A DNA stretch of 64,000 nt from Paenibacillus borealis (GCF_000758665.1 NZ_CP009285.1:7316001-7380000); one strand, 5' to 3'; positions 1 through 9,267 are shown, counted from the stretch's first letter. A program made the numbers and translations. Notes: generated by a model from the sequence alone, not told the origin.

Positions 1-1
1 C

Positions 2-1348
2 CATACCTTCGACGGCCAGAAAGCCATGCTCACCAAGGGCGGCCCGGATGTCCTGTTCAGCAGATGTACCCACGTGCTGCTGAGCGGCCAGGAGGTCCCG
101 CTGACACCGGAGGTTCTGGAACGCTTCACCGAAGCTAACGAGCAGTTCTCCAGCAGAGCCTTGCGGGTGCTTGCTTATGCCTATAAGACCGTGCCGAATA
201 CCGTCACCGAAGTAGGCCTTGAAGATGAACAGAACCTGGTGCTGGTTGGCCTCTCAGCGATGATTGACCCGCCGCGCGAGGCGGTATATGGCTCCATTGC
301 CGAATCCAACAAAGCGGGTATCCGCACAATTATGATTACCGGGGACCATAAGACCACGGCGCAGGCTATCGGCCGCGATATCGGACTGATGGCTGAGCAT
401 GAGATCGCAGTCACCGGCCAGGAGCTGGATGCCATGTCCGAGGAGGAGCTGGACAGCAGGCTGGAGCAGATTGGCGTCTATGCCCGAGTCTCTCCGGAGA
501 ATAAAATCAGAATTGTCCGTGCCTGGCAGCGCAAAGGCAAAATCACCGCCATGACCGGCGATGGCGTCAATGATGCCCCGGCCCTGAAGCAGGCCGATAT
601 CGGTGTAGCCATGGGCAGCGGAACTGATGTAGCCAAGGATTCCGCAGCCATGATCCTGACCGACGATAACTTCGTATCCATCGTCAATGCAGTCGCTGTC
701 GGCCGGACGGTGTTCGACAACATCAAGAAAGCCATTGCCTATCTGTTCGCCGGCAATCTTGGGGCAATCATTGCCATCCTGTTCGCACTGATCTTCGACT
801 GGATCAACCCGTTCACCGCCATCCAGCTGCTGTTCATTAACCTGGCGAACGATTCCCTGCCGGCCATTGCCCTGGGCATGGAGAAAGCCGAGCCGGATGT
901 GATGAGCCGCAAGCCGCGGGACATTGGCGAAGGCATCTTCGCCGGAGGCATGATGCAGGCTGTCATCACCCGCGGTCTGCTGATCGGGATTGCCGTGATC
1001 GTCTCCCAGTATATCGGGCTGCAGCATTCCGATGAAATGGGCATTGCGATGGCCTTCACAACGCTGATTCTGGCGCGTACCCTCCAGACGTTCGCGGCCC
1101 GTTCCAACAGCCAGACCTCTGTGGAAGCCGGCTTCTTCAGCAACAAATATGTAATCGGAGCCGTCCTGGTCTGCTTTGCCTTCTACGGCATTGCTGTCCT
1201 GCCCGGCGTCAGAGACATTTTCTCCATCCCCGCTTCCTTCGGGATGGACCACTGGCTGACAGCCACAGGCCTTGCCCTTGGCTCGGTCATCGTGATGGAG
1301 CTGGCGAAGCTTGTCCGCCGCGCATTGCCGTCTAGGCAGGCCGCTTAA
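2..1348 (+). CDS. Calcium-type P-type ATPase, C-terminal part (5' end outside window)
   Basis: The open frame enters from the left edge, so only about the last 448 residues are present. They cover the end of the nucleotide-binding domain, the phosphorylation-domain motifs MITGDH and TGDGVNDAPALK (the Mg/phosphate hinge signature of P-type ATPases), and the C-terminal membrane segments. The segment with N-L-A-N-D-S-L-P-A-I-A-L-G-M-E corresponds to the transmembrane helix that supplies cation ligands in SERCA/PMCA-like pumps. The family exports Ca2+ from the cytoplasm using ATP. The aspartyl-phosphate site (DKTGT) lies upstream of the window and cannot be checked. A strong terminator follows 28 nt after the stop, so the gene is the last of its transcript. 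Ca2+ specificity is inferred from family resemblance; Mn2+ transport is possible. Confidence 0.88.
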   Translation, partial: HTFDGQKAMLTKGGPDVLFSRCTHVLLSGQEVPLTPEVLERFTEANEQFSSRALRVLAYAYKTVPNTVTEVGLEDEQNLVLVGLSAMIDPPREAVYGSIAESNKAGIRTIMITGDHKTTAQAIGRDIGLMAEHEIAVTGQELDAMSEEELDSRLEQIGVYARVSPENKIRIVRAWQRKGKITAMTGDGVNDAPALKQADIGVAMGSGTDVAKDSAAMILTDDNFVSIVNAVAVGRTVFDNIKKAIAYLFAGNLGAIIAILFALIFDWINPFTAIQLLFINLANDSLPAIALGMEKAEPDVMSRKPRDIGEGIFAGGMMQAVITRGLLIGIAVIVSQYIGLQHSDEMGIAMAFTTLILARTLQTFAARSNSQTSVEAGFFSNKYVIGAVLVCFAFYGIAVLPGVRDIFSIPASFGMDHWLTATGLALGSVIVMELAKLVRRALPSRQAA

Positions 1349-1375
1349 GCTTAGCGGCTCTGGATAATAGCAAGA

Positions 1376-1411
1376 AGCCTGCACGCCCTGTATGGGGTGC
1401 AGGCTTTTTTT
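1376..1411 (+). terminator. Rho-independent terminator of the P-type ATPase gene
   Basis: A 9-bp perfect stem (AGCCTGCAC / GTGCAGGCT) with a 12-nt loop runs into a tract of seven T residues, 28 nt downstream of the ATPase stop codon. Confidence 0.9.
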
Positions 1412-1440
1412 ATGGATACCGGCATAATGAATGAGACCGA

Positions 1441-3414
1441 TCACTTCTTCAAATGATAAGGCACAGTAGTGACAATAACATCGCTGCGGAACAGTAACCG
1501 GGCACGTATCAGCAGACTCGATTGGTTATGAAGGATGTTATGCCAGCCTTTCTTCGGAATGAACTGCGGAATGATCACCGTTACCCTATGGTTCAACTCT
1601 GCGGCCTTCCAATTGATCGTATCAATGAATTTGGTCAGTGGTTGTACAATACTTCTATACGGAGTATACAAGGTCACTAATCTTATATCCGGCTGCCACT
1701 TTCTCCATTTCTCCTCGAATATGGCTTCCTCTTCTCTTTCGAAAGGTACATACACGGCAATAATCTGCTGCGGATTCAGCGATTTGGCATATTCCAGGGA
1801 GTTCATCACCACATGAGTGATTCCGGCAACCGGCACGATGATAACATTGCCTTCAATCTTAATCGTTTCCTCACAGGTGGTTATCCTGAGCTGGTCAGCG
1901 ACTGCCTCGTAATGCTTATGAATCCGGTGGAACACCAGGAGGAGAATCGGCAGAAATACAAATACAGGCCAGACCTGAGTGAACTTGGTCAAGAAGAACA
2001 TCATCGTAACAATGAAGCTGATTAGAGCACCAACTGTGTTGATGATGAACTTTTGCATCCAGCCCGCCGGCTTTTCCCGGAGCCACTTAACCATCATCCC
2101 TGTCTGTGACAGCGTAAAGGGAATGAACACACCTACTGCATATAAAGGGATCAGCTGCTCTGTCTTCCCCTCAAATACATAGATCAGGACCATAGAAAGA
2201 ACACCCAGGATGATGATACCGTTAGAATAACCCAGTCTGTCCCCCCGCATGGTAAACATCCGTGGAATAAACTTATCCTTGGCAAGATTCACGGCCAGTA
2301 AAGGGAATGCGGAATACCCGGTGTTGGCGGCCAGAATCAGTATTAATGCAGTCGTTCCCTGGATAAAGAAATACATCGCATTCCGGCCGAAGGTTTGCTC
2401 GGCAATTTGCGACACGACCGTCACATCAGCACGGGGAGCTATACCATAATAATAGGCCAGAACGACAATTCCAGAGAACATAACAGCAAGTAAGGCCCCC
2501 ATGGCTATTAAGGTTTTGGCGGCGTTAGAAGCCTCTGGACTTTTGAAATTCGGAATGGCATTGGATATCGCTTCAACCCCCGTTAACGCAGAGCTTCCGG
2601 AAGAAAATGCGCGCAGCAGCAGGAATAGACTGATCCCGGCTACCGGTGTGCCAAGAGAGGTATGCAGCTCTGCCGGAACGTTACCGGTTAAGATGTTATA
2701 CAGGCCTGTACCAATCAGAATGAATAAAGCCAGCACGAATAAATAAACCGGATAAGCGAGTACAGAAGCGGATTCTGTTACCCCTCTTAAGTTCAGAATT
2801 GTAATCAGGATCACGAAGACAATAGCGATAACCACTTTATGCTCATGCAGGCTCGGAAAAGCTGAGGTGATCGCATCTGCACCGGCCGATATACTTACAG
2901 CCACCGTCAAAATATAGTCGACCAACAGCGAACCGCCGGCAATCAATCCGGGGTACTTCCCCAGGTTTTCCTTGGATACCACATAGGCTCCGCCACCATG
3001 GGAGTAAGCAAAAATAATCTGCCGGTAGGACAAAATGAGTGCGGTCAACAATACCAATACGCCAATCGCAATCGGAATGGAATACCAGAAGGCAGCGGCT
3101 CCAATCGTAACGAGAACAATTAAGATTTGTTCCGGCCCGTACGCAACGGAAGACAAGGCATCTGAAGACAGTATGGCCAGCGCTTTCTTTTTATTTAACT
3201 TTTGCTCCCCTAATTCAGTAGACTTTAAGGGCCTGCCGATCAGAAATCGTTTTAAAAATGAGATCACGGGTTTCACCACTCGCTTGTTATTTTGTAAAAT
3301 TCTTGATAGTGCAGCCTCTGTACCCTCACTCAGACACAACAAAAAGACCACAGAAGAAGATTCCGTGATTATAGAGGCAAGGAACTGTTCGAATTCTGCG
3401 GAGTAAACAATCAT
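1441..3414 (-). CDS. kimA: KimA-like potassium importer (APC/KUP-type permease)
   Basis: The 657-residue protein has about twelve hydrophobic segments followed by a soluble C-terminal domain of roughly 150 residues. Near residue 58 it carries LIGRPLKS, then EQKLNKKKALA and LSSDALSSVAYGPEQ, which I recognise from Bacillus subtilis KimA (YdaO), a proton-coupled high-affinity K+ importer inhibited by c-di-AMP. Relative to KimA it has about 40 extra N-terminal residues; a GTG nearer the KimA start is possible, but the ATG used here has a weak GGAAG ribosome binding site. In B. subtilis the gene is preceded by a ydaO/yuaA c-di-AMP riboswitch; I could not recognise one here. The c-di-AMP cyclase gene lies 9 kb away. 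An amino-acid permease of the same fold is the alternative. Confidence 0.8.
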   Translation of the reverse strand: MIVYSAEFEQFLASIITESSSVVFLLCLSEGTEAALSRILQNNKRVVKPVISFLKRFLIGRPLKSTELGEQKLNKKKALAILSSDALSSVAYGPEQILIVLVTIGAAAFWYSIPIAIGVLVLLTALILSYRQIIFAYSHGGGAYVVSKENLGKYPGLIAGGSLLVDYILTVAVSISAGADAITSAFPSLHEHKVVIAIVFVILITILNLRGVTESASVLAYPVYLFVLALFILIGTGLYNILTGNVPAELHTSLGTPVAGISLFLLLRAFSSGSSALTGVEAISNAIPNFKSPEASNAAKTLIAMGALLAVMFSGIVVLAYYYGIAPRADVTVVSQIAEQTFGRNAMYFFIQGTTALILILAANTGYSAFPLLAVNLAKDKFIPRMFTMRGDRLGYSNGIIILGVLSMVLIYVFEGKTEQLIPLYAVGVFIPFTLSQTGMMVKWLREKPAGWMQKFIINTVGALISFIVTMMFFLTKFTQVWPVFVFLPILLLVFHRIHKHYEAVADQLRITTCEETIKIEGNVIIVPVAGITHVVMNSLEYAKSLNPQQIIAVYVPFEREEEAIFEEKWRKWQPDIRLVTLYTPYRSIVQPLTKFIDTINWKAAELNHRVTVIIPQFIPKKGWHNILHNQSSLLIRARLLFRSDVIVTTVPYHLKK

Positions 3415-3574
3415 TTACTTCCAAGTTCAGCCTATCATTTCCGGCATTAATATAGCGTTAAGGATTCCTCAAAGACATTAAGATTGCATTAAGATATTAT
3501 GAAGTTGTATCCAATCGAGCCTGTATCTTATAGTAAGAGAAGAGTCCGGAAAATACCCAGTAGGAGCGTATACA

Positions 3575-4396
3575 ATGAATTTAAAAGAACAGTTGATCCT
3601 AATCAAAGAAAATGACTACCAGACACCTGCGGAACCCTTCCAGCTGGTACAAGAAATGATACATAACATCGGCTCCCTGGATGCCGAGCTGCGTGATGAT
3701 CTAATCTATACAACCTTATCCCATTGGATTCCCGGTAACTCGCTTTCCGAAGACGAGCTGGAGCAACTTTTGCCCGCCCTATTGGGCACCGACTATTTGC
3801 ATTATAAGCTTGGTGAAGCTAACACAGACTCTGTGTTCACCCGGTCTTTCTCTATGCTGGTCATCCCGCTTCTCATCATGAGGCATAGGGAATCCCCCTT
3901 CCTCTCAAGAGAGCAAGTTCACCAGATCAAAGAGAAGGTATTCTACAGTGTACAAGAAGAGCGGGATTACCGCGGGTATGACGAAGATAAGGGCTGGGCT
4001 CATGCCATAGCTCATGGGGCAGATGCATTAGACGATTTAGCCCAATGTTCCGAACTGGATCAAGCTGACCTCTTCACCATCCTCGATCTGGTTTACGACA
4101 AGATGACCATAACCGAACGGGTTTACTCCGATGGTGAGGATGAGCGGATGGTCAGACCCGTAATCAGTGTTTTTAACAGAAAACTGCTCAGTCAGACTGA
4201 TGTAGCGCAATGGATTCAACGTTTCGGTGATGTAGAGAAAAGTCCCGGATTCCTGCCTTCCTTCAGGCAAAAAAATAATATTAAGAATTTCCTGAAAAGC
4301 CTGTACTTCCGGGTTAAATTCTACAAAGCAGATGCCAGTCTCTGTCCGGTCATCGAGGATACTTTATATAAAGTGGAGAAAGTGTATTATTGCTGA
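3575..4396 (+). CDS. DUF2785 family protein
   Basis: 273-residue soluble, mostly helical protein without signal peptide or membrane segment. The central motif D-K-G-W-A-H-A-I-A-H-G-A-D-A-L-D-D-L is the signature I associate with DUF2785. The function of the family is not known; the paired histidines and aspartates could bind metal, but that is only a suggestion. The ATG is preceded by TAGGAGCG at suitable spacing. The gene stands alone: it diverges from the KimA-like gene and is followed by a strong shared terminator. Confidence 0.75.
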   Translation: MNLKEQLILIKENDYQTPAEPFQLVQEMIHNIGSLDAELRDDLIYTTLSHWIPGNSLSEDELEQLLPALLGTDYLHYKLGEANTDSVFTRSFSMLVIPLLIMRHRESPFLSREQVHQIKEKVFYSVQEERDYRGYDEDKGWAHAIAHGADALDDLAQCSELDQADLFTILDLVYDKMTITERVYSDGEDERMVRPVISVFNRKLLSQTDVAQWIQRFGDVEKSPGFLPSFRQKNNIKNFLKSLYFRVKFYKADASLCPVIEDTLYKVEKVYYC

Positions 4397-4402
4397 TTAA
4401 AA

Positions 4403-4460
4403 AAATCACAAATGGCTCCGCCCTCTGATAATAAGGGCGGAGCCATTTGCTTTATTTTTT
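4403..4460. terminator. Bidirectional terminator
   Basis: A 15-bp perfect stem (AAATGGCTCCGCCCT and its complement, 9-nt loop) is flanked by an A-tract on the left and a T-tract on the right. It can therefore end the DUF2785 transcript on the plus strand and the DUF5071 transcript on the minus strand. Confidence 0.9.
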
Positions 4461-4496
4461 AGTGAATTCTGAATAAGTAGGTGATAATATATTGTG

Positions 4497-5258
4497 CTAG
4501 ACGAAATCTGACACTTCACGGGCTAAATCCTCAATTCCACTTAAATAATGCTGTAAGTTAGATTTATGATTACATAATGAAAATCTCCCCTCGTTTTGCT
4601 TATAATAAACTCTGGAACATTCAGGCTTAAAGATCACTTCACTAAATTCCCTTTGAAGCTCTTCACAATCCATTCCGGGATTTGATTGCTCAAGTTCAAG
4701 AATCTCTAAGCTTATTTTCTTCTTCTTTTCCTGTATTATAAGTTTAATTGCTTCTTTCGGGCATATTCGATGAACCAATAATGTTCGCAAGGCCTTCAAA
4801 TCATTGGCTCTTCCTTTAGAAAGTTGAATTAATTCATTCTGAATTTGAGTGATCTGTTTCGTATTCCATTGATCCACTATAAGTTCAAATATCCACCCGA
4901 TCCATTCTTGATCGTCACTATATTGTATAAATGCATCTTTTATATATGGAATTAGCGGATCGCCAATTTCTCTTAACAAATCAGAAATCTGATGCGCACC
5001 CGGCCAATTCAAATCCTGAATCCAAATAAGTAATCCCGGCAATATACTTTCCACACGGGGATATCCTAAATTTATAATTACTTCAGCGGCTCCATCCCAA
5101 TGCCCTTTCGTGAGAGGTTGCAACAATAAGGGAAGCTCATCATCATTAACAAACTGCAGCTTTTTTATTGCATTCTCTTTTTCTTCTACAGGTGTGTCCC
5201 ATTCTAACTTTTGAATTAGCGTATTTATATCGTCCAAGTAATATCGCCTACTTTGCAT
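4497..5258 (-). CDS. DUF5071 domain protein
   Basis: 253 residues, soluble and helix-rich. The first ~120 residues resemble DUF5071 (PLTKGHWDGAAEVI, then LPGLLIWIQDLNWPGA), a HEAT-like helical module of unknown role often found near toxin-immunity or house-cleaning genes. The C-terminal ~110 residues, after a charged stretch rich in lysine, are not recognised. It starts 10 nt after the macro-domain stop on the same strand, so the two are probably cotranscribed. No clear ribosome binding site precedes the ATG, which is compatible with translational coupling. Base composition here is lower in GC than in the neighbouring housekeeping genes, suggesting recent acquisition. Confidence 0.65.
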   Translation of the reverse strand: MQSRRYYLDDINTLIQKLEWDTPVEEKENAIKKLQFVNDDELPLLLQPLTKGHWDGAAEVIINLGYPRVESILPGLLIWIQDLNWPGAHQISDLLREIGDPLIPYIKDAFIQYSDDQEWIGWIFELIVDQWNTKQITQIQNELIQLSKGRANDLKALRTLLVHRICPKEAIKLIIQEKKKKISLEILELEQSNPGMDCEELQREFSEVIFKPECSRVYYKQNEGRFSLCNHKSNLQHYLSGIEDLAREVSDFV

Positions 5259-5268
5259 TTGTCATATT

Positions 5269-5811
5269 TCAATATTTCTTTAGTTCATTCTTGTATAATT
5301 CTAAATTTTCTTCGTCAAAACATACAAATACTACTTTCTTAATTTTTGTTTCCTTATTTAATAAATACTTAGACACTTCCTCTACGGCTATGTAGGAGGC
5401 TAAGCTTTTCGGATATTTATATATACCTGTACTTATATTTGGAAAAGCAATACTTGTAGCTTCGTTTAAGTCAGCTTGTGTTAATGAATTCCTGTAACAA
5501 TCTTTTAGCCTTTGTTCCTCATTGTTCATTCCGCCATGCCAAACGGGACCCACGGTATGGATAACCAAACGGCTCCTCAAATTCCCTCCTGTTGTGACTA
5601 CTGCTTCTCCAACTGCACAGCCACCCTGTTGATTGCGGATCTTCATGCACTCTTCTAATATTGCTTTTCCCCCGGCTCTATGGATAGCACCGTCTACGCC
5701 GCCTCCACCCATCAGACTAGTGTTGGCAGCATTGACTATCGCATCTGCTTCAGTTTTAGTTATATCTCCCCGGATCAACTGAACGATTGAGTCTTTCATC
5801 ATAACTTCCAT
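5269..5811 (-). CDS. Macro-domain protein, O-acetyl-ADP-ribose deacetylase type
   Basis: 180 residues forming one macro domain. Visible hallmarks are DAIVNAANTSLMGGGGVDGAI (ADP-ribose adenine and distal-ribose loop, with the catalytic Asn/Asp region), G-x-A-V-x-T-x-G, VIHTVGPVWHGG and the glycine-rich FPNISTGIYKYP loop. Bacterial relatives (YmdB/MacroD class) hydrolyse O-acetyl-ADP-ribose and remove ADP-ribose from proteins. A GGAGG ribosome binding site lies 7 nt before the ATG. It is upstream of, and probably in an operon with, the DUF5071 gene. No ADP-ribosyltransferase or DraG-like partner is adjacent, so its substrate cannot be guessed from context. Confidence 0.88.
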   Translation of the reverse strand: MEVMMKDSIVQLIRGDITKTEADAIVNAANTSLMGGGGVDGAIHRAGGKAILEECMKIRNQQGGCAVGEAVVTTGGNLRSRLVIHTVGPVWHGGMNNEEQRLKDCYRNSLTQADLNEATSIAFPNISTGIYKYPKSLASYIAVEEVSKYLLNKETKIKKVVFVCFDEENLELYKNELKKY

Positions 5812-5933
5812 GAATAACCTCCACTAGTACTTCGTAAATAACACCATATGTAGAGTATTCGCGGTATTATTGAGCTATCCTGCCAGTTAGTTAATACCAA
5901 AGACAGCCTGTCATTTACTTGTCTAAATGCATA

Positions 5934-5963
5934 AAGCCGCCCTTAATGTTTTAAGGACGGCTT
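5934..5963 (-). terminator. Weak hairpin downstream of the lipoprotein gene
   Basis: Imperfect inverted repeat (AAGCCGCCCTTAA / TTAAGGACGGCTT) about 50 nt after the lipoprotein stop. On the minus strand it is followed only by TTTATG, so termination would be weak. Confidence 0.45.
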
Positions 5964-6011
5964 ATGATACCACTAGATTTAACTTTCAGGGTCCATGCTA
6001 GACGTTTACTT

Positions 6012-6617
6012 TCATTTTGTGTAAGCAGCTTCTATCTCCTTCAAATTCTCGTCGGAGATGGTCTGGTAAGCCCCTTCTTGCCGGGGGAATTCCAGGCTTG
6101 CAATGATATCGGCCTTGAATGTCACACCTCCGCCACCGTCTGCTGCCGTGATCGGCGATGGCAATATCTTGATCAGAACCAATCCTGTTGTATATCCTTC
6201 CTGCTTCCGGACAATGCGGATCCAAGAGGCTCCGATGTCTGCGGGTTGCACCTGAGAATCCCCGAAGAATGGGTTCCAGTAGAAACGCTCTCCCGCTTTC
6301 TTGCTGTTCCCTCCCTTGCTCATCCTTTCGAGTTTCCCCTCAGACTTTACGCATAAGTAACCCGTATCGCCAGAAATTTCATACATAACTTCATCGCTGC
6401 CTCGGAGTTCAACTGGAATGCCCGGGGTGATACTGATCGCGAGTGACCAACCTTCATTCCAGGGCATGGAGATCATTTCATCCGCAGGTACGCTTACAGA
6501 CTTTGGCTTTGCTTCTTCTTTGGTCTTCAGTGCGCACCCGGCAACAATCAGTAACAATCCAAGACCTGAACAGATGAACAGCCGTCTTAGACGGATGGCT
6601 TTGCTTGCTTTAATAAT
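6012..6617 (-). CDS. Putative lipoprotein of unknown function
   Basis: The frame encodes a short basic N-terminus (RLRR), a hydrophobic core and a lipobox ending LLIVAGC, then a polar domain of about 175 residues. It is therefore predicted to be lipid-anchored on the outer face of the membrane. No domain was recognised. The frame has no ATG or GTG upstream of the signal sequence. The best-placed start is an ATT at 6615-6617, four nucleotides after a run of six G; a TTG inside the hydrophobic core (6555-6557) would destroy the signal peptide. Use of ATT, a start-codon mutation or a sequence error are all possible. Stretches such as GSDEVMYEISGDTGYLCVKS suggest a beta-rich fold. Confidence 0.6.
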   Translation of the reverse strand: MIKASKAIRLRRLFICSGLGLLLIVAGCALKTKEEAKPKSVSVPADEMISMPWNEGWSLAISITPGIPVELRGSDEVMYEISGDTGYLCVKSEGKLERMSKGGNSKKAGERFYWNPFFGDSQVQPADIGASWIRIVRKQEGYTTGLVLIKILPSPITAADGGGGVTFKADIIASLEFPRQEGAYQTISDENLKEIEAAYTK

Positions 6618-6903
6618 CCAGCCCCCCTGTATGAGATCAGAGTGAAATAGTCTTCAATTATAGAAGCCTATTTGTCTTGCTGCACTTCAAATTTTTAGCT
6701 ATTTTACTAAGTTATCCAGAAATCTTACTTCCAGATTTTTACTTGGTTTATTATAACATTTTTATTTTTAAATTCCCTCTACTCACGAAATCTGCAAAAT
6801 TTCTATCTGTAATCTATTCGCGAAACATACCTTACTGCGCCAACCCATTTCACTTCATATTACAACTACGCTGCTGGTTTGCTTTTATTGCTCAAGCAAT
6901 CGC
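6618..6903. other. AT-rich intergenic stretch without recognisable gene
   Basis: Between the lipoprotein gene and the glmS terminator the DNA is AT-rich. A 123-codon plus-strand frame here has no ribosome binding site and runs through the terminator into glmS antisense, so I do not regard it as a gene. Confidence 0.5.
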
Positions 6904-6942
6904 AAAAAGTCCCGATGAGTTAAGACATCATCGGGACTTTTA
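6904..6942 (-). terminator. glmS terminator
   Basis: A 14-bp inverted repeat AAAAGTCCCGATGA / TCATCGGGACTTTT, followed on the minus strand by a T-tract, sits about 55 nt after the glmS stop codon. Confidence 0.88.
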
Positions 6943-6996
6943 TGTCAATATTAAATGGGCCTATTCAACTTCTAGGACCAACTATTTTGATAAACC

Positions 6997-8829
6997 TTAC
7001 TCCACAGTTACACTCTTAGCCAAGTTTCTTGGCTTATCAACATCATGACCCAGAGCCAATGACGCGTAGTAGGCCAGCAACTGCAGCGAAACTACGGACA
7101 AAGTAGCGGTCAGCAGCGGCAGAGTCTGAGGAATCACGAACACCTGGTCAACGGATCTGAGCAGATCGTCTTTGTGCTCTTCATGAGTGATCGCCAGGAC
7201 ATGTGCGCCGCGGGCTTTCACTTCTTTGATGTTGCTGACGGTCTTCTCAAGCACGGATTCCTGGGTTGCCAGGGCAATAACAGGAACGCCTTCTTCGATC
7301 AGCGCCAGTGTACCATGCTTCAGTTCACCCGCAGCATAAGCTTCTGAGTGAATATAAGAGATCTCCTTCAGCTTCAGCGATCCTTCTTGGGCTACTGCGT
7401 AATCTACGCCGCGGCCGATGAAGAAGAGGTGCTTATGCTCAGCGATTTGTTCAGCATAGGCTTTGATCGCTTCTTTCTGAGCCAGGATTACTTCTACTTG
7501 CTCAGGCAGGGACTGCATAGCTGCGAGAATCTTAGCCACTTCAGGTTCAGACTGCGTGCCGCGTACTTCAGCCAGGTACAGACCCAGCAAAGTGAATGCG
7601 ATCAGCTGGGAAGTGTATGCTTTGGTTGATGCTACAGCGATTTCCGGACCAGCCAGAGTTACAAGTACACTGTTGGCTTCCCGGGCAATGGAGCTGCCTA
7701 CTACGTTAGTGATCGCCAGAACATGCGCTCCGTTGGCTTGACCTTCGCGAAGAGCAGCCAGTGTATCTGCAGTTTCACCGGATTGGCTGACTACGATAAC
7801 CAGTGTTTCCGGAGTCACGATTGGCGCACGGTAACGGTATTCGGAAGCAATGTCATTCTCTACCGGAATACGTACCAGGGACTCAATCAGGTTACGTCCT
7901 ACGAGACCAGCATTATAAGCAGTACCGCAAGCGACGATCTGAATGTTGCGGATGTTCTTGATTTGTTCTTCTGTCAGGTTAAGCTCAGGCAGAATGACTT
8001 TGTTGCCTGCAGCATTCATGCGTCCGCGCATGGTATCGCGGTAAGCCTTTGGCTGCTCGTGGATTTCTTTCAGCATGAAGTGCTCATAACCGCCTTTTTC
8101 TGCGGTAACAGCATCCCAATCGACAGTAATCATTTCCCGAGAAATATAGTTGCCCTCAATCGTCATCAATTCGACAGCATCCCGTGTCAATACAGCCATT
8201 TCGCCGTCGTTCAGAATATATACGTTGCGGGTGTATTCCAGCAGTGCAGGAATATCAGACCCGATAAAGTTTTCGCCTTCTCCAATACCGATAATCAGCG
8301 GGCTGGCTTGACGTACAGCTACCAGTTTATCCGGTTCATATTCAGTCAGAACACCCAGTGCGAACGCTCCGCGCATGTAAGTGATCGCTTTTTGCACAGC
8401 CTTCACGATATCCCCATTGTATTCACGCGCAATCAGATGAGAGATAACTTCGGTATCTGTTTCGGAAGAGAAATTAGCTCCTCCGGCAATCAGTTCTTCC
8501 TTGAGATCCAGATAGTTCTCAACAATCCCGTTATGAACTACTGAGAATTTGTGGGTGTTATCTGTGTGCGGATGAGAGTTCTCATCGGATGGTTTGCCGT
8601 GTGTAGCCCAGCGGGTGTGGCCAATTCCTGCGCTGCCTGTCAGCGGAGTTGCTTCGAGACGGGATTCCAGGTTCGCCATACGGCCCTGTGCTTTTACAAC
8701 CTGCAGACCTTCCTTGGTGAATACAGCAATACCTGCGGAATCATACCCGCGATACTCCAGCTTCTTCAAACCCTCGACCAAGATCCCCTGCGAATTCTGA
8801 TTACCAATATATCCTACAATACCACACAT
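6997..8829 (-). CDS. glmS: Glutamine-fructose-6-phosphate aminotransferase (isomerizing)
   Basis: 610 residues. The enzyme makes glucosamine-6-phosphate from fructose-6-phosphate and glutamine, the first step toward UDP-GlcNAc and peptidoglycan. The start is fixed by MCGIVGYIGN: after removal of Met the nucleophilic cysteine of the N-terminal glutaminase is exposed, and GGAGG precedes this ATG; upstream in-frame codons lie in the ribozyme leader. Other visible features are the glutaminase motifs HTRWATHG and HNGIVENY, two SIS sugar-isomerase domains with SQSGETADT and STKAYTSQ, and the C-terminal KPRNLAKSVTVE ending typical of GlmS. It lies downstream of glmM and a glmS ribozyme, so expression is predicted to fall when its product accumulates. 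Confidence 0.98.
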   Translation of the reverse strand: MCGIVGYIGNQNSQGILVEGLKKLEYRGYDSAGIAVFTKEGLQVVKAQGRMANLESRLEATPLTGSAGIGHTRWATHGKPSDENSHPHTDNTHKFSVVHNGIVENYLDLKEELIAGGANFSSETDTEVISHLIAREYNGDIVKAVQKAITYMRGAFALGVLTEYEPDKLVAVRQASPLIIGIGEGENFIGSDIPALLEYTRNVYILNDGEMAVLTRDAVELMTIEGNYISREMITVDWDAVTAEKGGYEHFMLKEIHEQPKAYRDTMRGRMNAAGNKVILPELNLTEEQIKNIRNIQIVACGTAYNAGLVGRNLIESLVRIPVENDIASEYRYRAPIVTPETLVIVVSQSGETADTLAALREGQANGAHVLAITNVVGSSIAREANSVLVTLAGPEIAVASTKAYTSQLIAFTLLGLYLAEVRGTQSEPEVAKILAAMQSLPEQVEVILAQKEAIKAYAEQIAEHKHLFFIGRGVDYAVAQEGSLKLKEISYIHSEAYAAGELKHGTLALIEEGVPVIALATQESVLEKTVSNIKEVKARGAHVLAITHEEHKDDLLRSVDQVFVIPQTLPLLTATLSVVSLQLLAYYASLALGHDVDKPRNLAKSVTVE

Positions 8830-9067
8830 TATATTTTCCTCCGTCCAATTTTTCGTAGTAAGGGCGGCCATGAGGAAAGAAACGTGCCGTGCGGCATGTT
8901 TTGAAGAAAAGCAAATATGTTGTTGTCCGTTACAGCTCAACAAAATAACCTGTCACTTGCATTATATTCATGAAAATGCACAGTCTTCTCCTCTGCCGTG
9001 GCAGAACCATCTGCGTTTCCTGCATATGCGCATACCCATGATTTGTACATTTCAATTGGCACCCACA

Positions 9068-9267
9068 GGAGCGTTGTGTGAGAGGTCGCCCTCGCATTTT
9101 CCGCTTCCATTTACGGCTCTGGTGCATCACCGGGAGGTCCCCGCCGAACATTTCGAACACCTCCACCTCGTCAGCTTACATCTGCCGTGATCCGTTCAGG
9201 CCGTTCTGCCTTAATGGCAGCTTCCGGTCTTCCCTTCTCCCCCGCGCAAGATCAAGCTCTGGCGCTT
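9068..9267 (-). ncRNA. glmS ribozyme/riboswitch
   Basis: In the 650-nt leader between glmM and glmS the minus strand reads AAGCGCCAGAGCTTG, the conserved start of glmS ribozymes; cleavage is expected between 9266 and 9265. Further on it has GACGAGGTGGAGG, TCGAAATGTTCGGCGG and CCTCCCGG, matching the conserved P3/P4 core, and a final GC-rich helix closing near 9068. The known element self-cleaves with glucosamine-6-phosphate as cofactor and thereby lowers glmS mRNA. Position and orientation directly upstream of glmS agree. The 3' boundary is approximate. Confidence 0.93.

Noticed and set aside
254..1444. 396-codon minus-strand frame opposite the P-type ATPase
   Set aside because: Codon-pattern mirror of the real gene; no start signal or recognisable protein.
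3415..3574. Possible ydaO/yuaA c-di-AMP riboswitch upstream of the KimA-like gene
   Set aside because: The conserved blocks of that riboswitch could not be found by eye in either the leader or the N-terminal extension.
6677..7048. 123-codon plus-strand open frame
   Set aside because: AT-rich, no ribosome binding site, crosses the glmS terminator and runs antisense into glmS.
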